Source: Bacteroidota bacterium
GTDB taxonomy: Bacteria; Bacteroidota; Bacteroidia; Chitinophagales; Chitinophagaceae
NCBI GenBank assembly: GCA_018267515.1
Contig: JAFDYJ010000036.1
Coordinates: 1-45,987 of the forward strand
Direction of reading: 5' to 3'
DNA: 45,987 nucleotides
Shown here: piece by piece, positions 41,258 through 45,987 of the stretch
Layout of the letters: the number at the start of each line of letters is the position of its first letter
How positions within the stretch are numbered: position 1 is the first letter of the stretch
Position numbers and translations under genes: made by a program
The notes under the pieces: generated by a model
What the model was told of the DNA's origin: nothing
Database searches by the model: none
The model's input: only the letters and a program-made list of their open reading frames with translations

Positions 41258-44200
41258 ATGCGTATAAAACCAGTTAAAACCTGTTTGTCATTTGTAGTTT
41301 TTCTATTGGGGGTATTAGCCGCAACAGCACAATCCCCGTTAAAATATTATGAACAGGAATGGAAAAAAGCAGAAACCTTCGCTCAAAAGAATCTCCCCAA
41401 ATCCGCATTGGAACAAGTAAAAAAAATCTATGTAATGGCAAAATCAGATAAGCAGGATGCACAAATCATCAAATCACTATTGTATATAGCTACACTGCAA
41501 TCGGCAACCCGGGAAAATAATTTTCAGCTATCCATAAAAGAATTTGAAAAAGAAATCTTAACCGCCAAACAGCCTGCCCGTTCCATTTTACAGAGTATTG
41601 TTGCTGAAATGTATCTGAATTATTTCAATAGTAATCGGTACAGGTTTTACAATCGCACCAATACGGCTAATTTTAAAAAGGAGGATATAGCCACCTGGAC
41701 AGTTGATGATTTTATTAAAAAAGTATCGAGCCTTTTCCTGCAATCCATCGAAGAGGAAAAAATACTGGCTCAAACAAACTTGGAAACCTATGATGCTATT
41801 ATTATAAAAGGAAATGTCCGACAGCTTCGGCCTACCTTGTTCGACTTATTGGCTCACCGTGCCTTGAATTATTTCAAAAGCGATGAAAATACAATAACCC
41901 GACCGGCATATGCTTTCGAAATAAACAATGCCTCTACCTTCGCTCCTGCCGCAGATTTTATTAAAGCAAAGTTTCCAACTAAAGATTCATCATCCCTTCA
42001 GCAAAAAGCGTTATTGCTATTTCAAAAGCTCATTTCCATTCATATTAATGACACTAAACCTGATGCCTTGCTCGATGTGGATATAGAGAGAATAGAATTT
42101 GTAAATGAGAAAGGAGTACATACCAATAAAAAAGAATTATACTTGTCTGCTTTAAATCATATTACCCGTCAATATGAATCTTATCCGGCAGCTTCACAGG
42201 CATGGTACTTAATAGCTCAGCAATACTTTGATGATGCTAAAGAATACAAACCTTATGGTGATACTTCTCACCGGTATGACAAAATAAGAGCTAAAGATAT
42301 TTGTGAGAAAATTCTTGCACAAAAAGACTCTTCCGAAGGAAAGATAAAATGCAACAACTTGCTGAACCAGATCAACCAAAAAGACTTGACATTTACGGTT
42401 GAAAAAGTTAATATACCCGGCCAGCCATTCCGGTCGCTGGTTCAATATCAGAATATAAATAATTTATACCTGAGAATTGTACAAAGTGAAGAGAATCCTG
42501 AACCGGAACAGGAATATTATTATTCGGACAAATCATGGGAAAAAATCATCAGGAAAAGTCCGTTGAGAAGCTGGCAACAGTTATTGCCCGACACTAAAGA
42601 TTTCCAGCAGCATTCAGTTGAACTAAAGGTGGATGGTCTTCCGGCAGGCAGATATATTTTGCTTGCGTCAGCAGAGAAAGATTTCAGCCTGAAAAACAAT
42701 ATTGTTGGTGCCCGCTTTTTTTATGTATCAAACATCAGTTTTGTCAATAATGGGAGGAACTATTTTGTTTTAAACCGTGAAACCGGGCAACCGCTTGCCG
42801 GGGCGGCTATTCAGTCCTGGCGGAAAAGATACGATTACAAAAAATCAGAATATGTGTCAGAAAAGGGAAATTCATTTAAGGCTGATGAAAAAGGATATTT
42901 TTTATTTACAAGAAAAGATGAAGCCACAGACTACAATGCCAATTACAGGCTGGATATTACCTACAACAATGATCGCCTCTTCCTGAACGATGAATTATAT
43001 GATAATTATTACAGCACTAACAAACCGGATATTCCAAAAGAGAAAATTACAGTATTCTTATTTACAGACCGTTCTATTTATCGCCCGGGTCAGACAGTAT
43101 ATTACAAAGGCATTGCAATAAATAATGTGAATAATGAAACGAACAGTTCTATCAGGCCGGGTTATGTTTCGAAAATTTATTTGCGCAATGCAAGCTACCA
43201 GGTAATAGATTCTTTTGATGTAAGAACGAATGAATATGGGTCCTTCTTCGGCAAACTCCGGTTACCTCAATCAGGGCTTAACGGGAATTTTACTTTAACT
43301 ATGAAAGACGAAAACGGAACTGCTTATTTCTCGATGGAAGAATATAAACGTCCCAAATTCTACGTGGACTATGAAAAGATCAAAGGGGCTTATAAAGTAA
43401 ATGACAACATAAAAGTGACCGGAATGGCAAAAGCCTATGCCGGAAATAATATTGATGGCGCCAAAGTAAAATACCGTGTGGTTCGCCAGCCCCGCTTTAT
43501 ATACCCCTGGATGTTTTGGCGCTGGTGGCAACCCCCGGTTAAAGAAATGGAAATTGCACATGGGGAAATTCAAACCGATAAGGATGGAAAGTTTATTATA
43601 GAATTTGCAGCCATCCCTGATTTGACTGTTGACAAAAAATTTGACCCGGTATTTGACTATACTGTTTTTGCGGATGTGACGGATGTAAACGGAGAAACAA
43701 GAACTGGGCAAACAATGCTGACAGTGGGGTACAAATCTCTTTTACTTCAAACAAACCTGCCTTCTCAATTACCGGTTGATAGTTTACAAAATATTTCCAT
43801 CAGCACAACTAATATGAGCGGTGAGTTTGAGCCAGCCAAAGTAACTGTAGTGATTTCAAAATTGAAACAGGAAACACGACTGATACGAAACAGATTTTGG
43901 GATCGTCCGGATGAGTTTATGATGACCAAAGAAGAATACATTAGATACTTCCCGCATGACGAGTATGATGATGAAAGCAATTACAGAAGCTGGAAAAAGG
44001 AAGAAGTCATTATAGAACAATCAGATTCAACCAACAATATTTCAAATTTCAAAATTCAAAATTCAAAATTTTCACCCGGGTATTATGTAGTCGAAGTTTC
44101 TGCAAAAGACAAAGAAGGTAATGAAGTAAAAGATGTAAAATATATTGAACTATACAATGAAAACAGCAAGCAACTCAATCATCCGGAATATTTGTGGACA

Positions 44201-45987
44201 AAAGGGTCAGATCCTGTTGAGCCCGGAGAAAAGACAAGCATTCAAATAGGAACATCAGCAGAGAATCTTTTTATTATCCAGCAGGTAGATAAGCCGATAG
44301 GCATTATTAGACAGGATGCGGAAAATGAAAATTTCAAAGTCATTCGGCTGAATAATGAAAAAGAAAATTTTCCATTCATTGCAACGGAATCCGACCGGGG
44401 TGGTTATGGAATCAATTACTTTTTTGTAAGAGATAACCGCTTTTATACATTTTATGATGTAATTCGTGTACCCTGGACAAACAAAGATCTGAAAATAGAA
44501 TATGCTTCTTTTCGTGATAAGGCCTTACCGGGAAGCAAGGAAACCTGGAAACTAAAAATCACAGGATATAAAAATGAAAAAGCAGCGGCTGAAATGTTAG
44601 CAGGTATGTATGATGCTTCATTAGATCAATTCAAACCTCACAATTGGAATAAGCCTTATTTATGGCCTCTGTATTATTCCGGTCAGAGTTGGGATGGAAA
44701 TGAGAATTTTAACCAATTCATCTCTCAGCAAAGATCATTTTTTAACCCGGAGTACAAAAGCTTAAGAAAAGAATACGACTATTTAATCTTTAGCCAGGTT
44801 GGAAATTATTATCATGAAGGAGAAGCTGCACTCAGAAGCATGCCCTCCATTGCCCTGGAAGGTAAAGCAGCCGGATTGCAGGAAGTTGTTGTCACCGGTT
44901 ATGGCAACAAGAAAATGAAAACCGATTCAGCATCTATTAACCCCTTTAAATCAGAAGATAAGCTTTTTGACTCCGATGAACTTTTAGTTTCTAATGGTGG
45001 AACAACTAAAAAAGGTGAACCATTTCCCGAAACTCAAATCCGAAAAAACTTCAACGAAACAGCCTTCTTCTTTCCCGATCTGCATACCGATTCTACCGGG
45101 GCCATAGAATTTTCATTTACCATGCCCGAAGCATTGACCCGTTGGAAATTCATGGCATTAGCTCATACAAAGGGCCTGGCATTTGGTTACAGCACAAAAG
45201 AAATTGTGACGCAAAAAGAATTGATGGTACAGCCGAATGCTCCGAGATTTTTGAGGGAAGGAGACCGTATTGAATTCAGCTCCAAAATTGTCAACCTGAC
45301 CGGCAAAGAAATGACCGGCACAGCAGAATTACAATTATTCGATGCCGCCACCAATGAACCTGTGGATGGTGCGTTTCAAAACATGTATGCCAATCAATAT
45401 TTCACTATCGCTGCAGGACAAAGTGAAGCTGTGAATTTTCAGTTACAAGTTCCTTATGAATTTAATAAAGCGCTGACCTGGCGAATCGTAGCAAAAGCCA
45501 GCTCACTCCCCTCTGGCGAAGCGGGGTGGTCAGATGGTGAAGAGGCCTCATTGCCTGTTCTTACCAACCGCATGCTTGTCACAGAATCACTGCCCCTGAA
45601 CATGAAAGGCGCCGGCTCAAAGAATTTTAAGTTTGAAAAATTACTGAACTCCGGAAAATCTGAAACATTACAAAACCATTCACTCACTGTTGAATACACA
45701 AGCAATCCTGCATGGTATGCAGTACAATCTTTACCTTACCTGATGGAATATCCCTATGAATGTGCCGAGCAAACATGGAATCGTTACTATGCCAACTCGT
45801 TGGCGTCAATGATTGCCAACAGTTCGCCACGCATTAAGCAAATATTTGAAAAATGGAGAACAGAAGATACAGCAGCCTTACTTTCCAACCTTCAAAAGAA
45901 TGAAGAATTAAAATCGGTCTTGATAGAAGAGACACCCTGGGTGCTGGATGCAAAAAATGAAGAACAGCAAAAAAGAAATATTGCTTT
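41258..45987 (+). CDS. Alpha-2-macroglobulin family protein, truncated by the window edge
   Basis: At least 1576 residues are visible in one open frame from the ATG at 41258. A signal peptide (residues 1-25, ending AATAQ) leads to a ~570-residue helical N-terminal region. The MG1/MG2-type domains start near 598 with TVFLFTDRSIYRPGQ, and further MG domains and a bait region follow. The thioester motif CAEQ is at 1502-1505 (PYECAEQTW), so the protein can form the reactive thioester that traps proteases. It is not an obvious lipoprotein, unlike E. coli YfhM. Three oddities are listed separately: a TonB-box-like segment near 1209, a 10-residue insert encoded by a palindrome near 1415, and a 7-nt tandem repeat near 931. 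The complement-like TED domain continues beyond the window. Confidence 0.92.
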   Translation, partial: MRIKPVKTCLSFVVFLLGVLAATAQSPLKYYEQEWKKAETFAQKNLPKSALEQVKKIYVMAKSDKQDAQIIKSLLYIATLQSATRENNFQLSIKEFEKEILTAKQPARSILQSIVAEMYLNYFNSNRYRFYNRTNTANFKKEDIATWTVDDFIKKVSSLFLQSIEEEKILAQTNLETYDAIIIKGNVRQLRPTLFDLLAHRALNYFKSDENTITRPAYAFEINNASTFAPAADFIKAKFPTKDSSSLQQKALLLFQKLISIHINDTKPDALLDVDIERIEFVNEKGVHTNKKELYLSALNHITRQYESYPAASQAWYLIAQQYFDDAKEYKPYGDTSHRYDKIRAKDICEKILAQKDSSEGKIKCNNLLNQINQKDLTFTVEKVNIPGQPFRSLVQYQNINNLYLRIVQSEENPEPEQEYYYSDKSWEKIIRKSPLRSWQQLLPDTKDFQQHSVELKVDGLPAGRYILLASAEKDFSLKNNIVGARFFYVSNISFVNNGRNYFVLNRETGQPLAGAAIQSWRKRYDYKKSEYVSEKGNSFKADEKGYFLFTRKDEATDYNANYRLDITYNNDRLFLNDELYDNYYSTNKPDIPKEKITVFLFTDRSIYRPGQTVYYKGIAINNVNNETNSSIRPGYVSKIYLRNASYQVIDSFDVRTNEYGSFFGKLRLPQSGLNGNFTLTMKDENGTAYFSMEEYKRPKFYVDYEKIKGAYKVNDNIKVTGMAKAYAGNNIDGAKVKYRVVRQPRFIYPWMFWRWWQPPVKEMEIAHGEIQTDKDGKFIIEFAAIPDLTVDKKFDPVFDYTVFADVTDVNGETRTGQTMLTVGYKSLLLQTNLPSQLPVDSLQNISISTTNMSGEFEPAKVTVVISKLKQETRLIRNRFWDRPDEFMMTKEEYIRYFPHDEYDDESNYRSWKKEEVIIEQSDSTNNISNFKIQNSKFSPGYYVVEVSAKDKEGNEVKDVKYIELYNENSKQLNHPEYLWTKGSDPVEPGEKTSIQIGTSAENLFIIQQVDKPIGIIRQDAENENFKVIRLNNEKENFPFIATESDRGGYGINYFFVRDNRFYTFYDVIRVPWTNKDLKIEYASFRDKALPGSKETWKLKITGYKNEKAAAEMLAGMYDASLDQFKPHNWNKPYLWPLYYSGQSWDGNENFNQFISQQRSFFNPEYKSLRKEYDYLIFSQVGNYYHEGEAALRSMPSIALEGKAAGLQEVVVTGYGNKKMKTDSASINPFKSEDKLFDSDELLVSNGGTTKKGEPFPETQIRKNFNETAFFFPDLHTDSTGAIEFSFTMPEALTRWKFMALAHTKGLAFGYSTKEIVTQKELMVQPNAPRFLREGDRIEFSSKIVNLTGKEMTGTAELQLFDAATNEPVDGAFQNMYANQYFTIAAGQSEAVNFQLQVPYEFNKALTWRIVAKASSLPSGEAGWSDGEEASLPVLTNRMLVTESLPLNMKGAGSKNFKFEKLLNSGKSETLQNHSLTVEYTSNPAWYAVQSLPYLMEYPYECAEQTWNRYYANSLASMIANSSPRIKQIFEKWRTEDTAALLSNLQKNEELKSVLIEETPWVLDAKNEEQQKRNIA
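44048..44068 (+). repeat. Three tandem copies of a 7-nt unit inside the alpha-2-macroglobulin gene
   Basis: TTCAAAA occurs three times in a row (44048-44068), preceded by a near copy TTCAAAT at 44041-44047. The encoded stretch is NISNFKIQNSKFSP. Since seven is not a multiple of three, gain or loss of one unit would shift the frame. Confidence 0.75.
45500..45529 (+). repeat. Palindromic segment encoding an extra peptide in the alpha-2-macroglobulin
   Basis: The 30 bases are in frame and encode SSLPSGEAGW. They contain CCCC and GGGG arms with an inner GC-gaa-GC stem. The flanking protein sequence (RIVAKA before, SDGEE after) would read as an ordinary family sequence if this segment were removed. 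The local GC content is higher than its surroundings. Confidence 0.5.

Noticed and set aside
42777..42986. Separate small gene inside the alpha-2-macroglobulin region
   Set aside because: It lies in another frame of a continuous coding sequence and shows no family resemblance.

Overview
The window looks like a chromosomal segment from a member of the Bacteroidota, most likely Chitinophagaceae or a close relative. The evidence is a PorW/SprE-type type IX secretion lipoprotein, a DUF2723 (GT117-type) membrane glycosyltransferase, a DUF4476 protein, a GlmU-like nucleotidyltransferase next to tpiA, a MaeB malic enzyme fused to a phosphotransacetylase-like domain, and several upstream regions with the Bacteroidota -7 box TAnnTTTG. 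The DNA is moderately AT-rich, and most genes are ordinary chromosomal ones. No rRNA, tRNA, CRISPR array, transposase or integrase was recognised.

Layout. (1) 1-754: the first 39 codons of a leftward caspase-like gene, then 635 bp without a convincing gene that ends in an orphan intrinsic terminator. (2) 755-9560, rightward: SDR oxidoreductase, SAM hydroxide adenosyltransferase-family protein, a 1222-residue DUF2723 glycosyltransferase, a VWA protein, an AAA+ chelatase/MoxR-like ATPase and a small acyl-CoA-binding protein. (3) 9557-15213, leftward: GlmU-like protein, triose-phosphate isomerase and a small membrane protein, then a surface-glycan group (flippase, methyltransferase, GT4 glycosyltransferase). 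(4) 15620-22804, rightward: PorW/SprE, PBP1A, a Tyr/Pro-rich secreted protein and a voltage-gated potassium channel. (5) 22870-27332, leftward: two secreted amidohydrolase-family proteins with three amidohydrolase modules, only one of which keeps the HxH metal motif. (6) 27548-34738, rightward: deoC, a catalytic aldehyde dehydrogenase, a four-helix-bundle (23S rRNA IVS-type) gene, an aldehyde-dehydrogenase-like gene without the catalytic half, a SPOR protein, an M20 amidohydrolase, a DUF4143 ATPase and a second copy of the M20 3' end. (7) 35037-40154, rightward: maeB, mlaE-like and mlaF-like genes, and sucD. (8) 40216-45987: a leftward DUF4476 protein and a large alpha-2-macroglobulin that runs off the right edge.

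The most unusual structure is at 33141-34787. A DUF4143 ATPase gene sits exactly between two copies of the M20 3' end plus a hairpin. The copies encode 58 identical residues but differ at 14 silent positions. This looks like an insertion or recombination that rebuilt or duplicated the end of the host gene. The second is at 30179-30629: a four-helix-bundle gene bounded by a perfect 15-bp inverted repeat lies between the two halves of what looks like a split ALDH16-type dehydrogenase. The third is the alpha-2-macroglobulin, which carries a TonB-box-like segment, a palindrome-encoded extra peptide and a 7-nt tandem repeat able to shift frame.

Functionally, the window mixes envelope work (glycosylation, glycan export, PBP1A, type IX secretion, Mla-type lipid transport, alpha-2-macroglobulin, SPOR) with central metabolism (TPI, malic enzyme, succinyl-CoA ligase alpha, deoxyribose-phosphate aldolase with its aldehyde dehydrogenase). 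All assignments come from reading motifs by eye; no database search was run.
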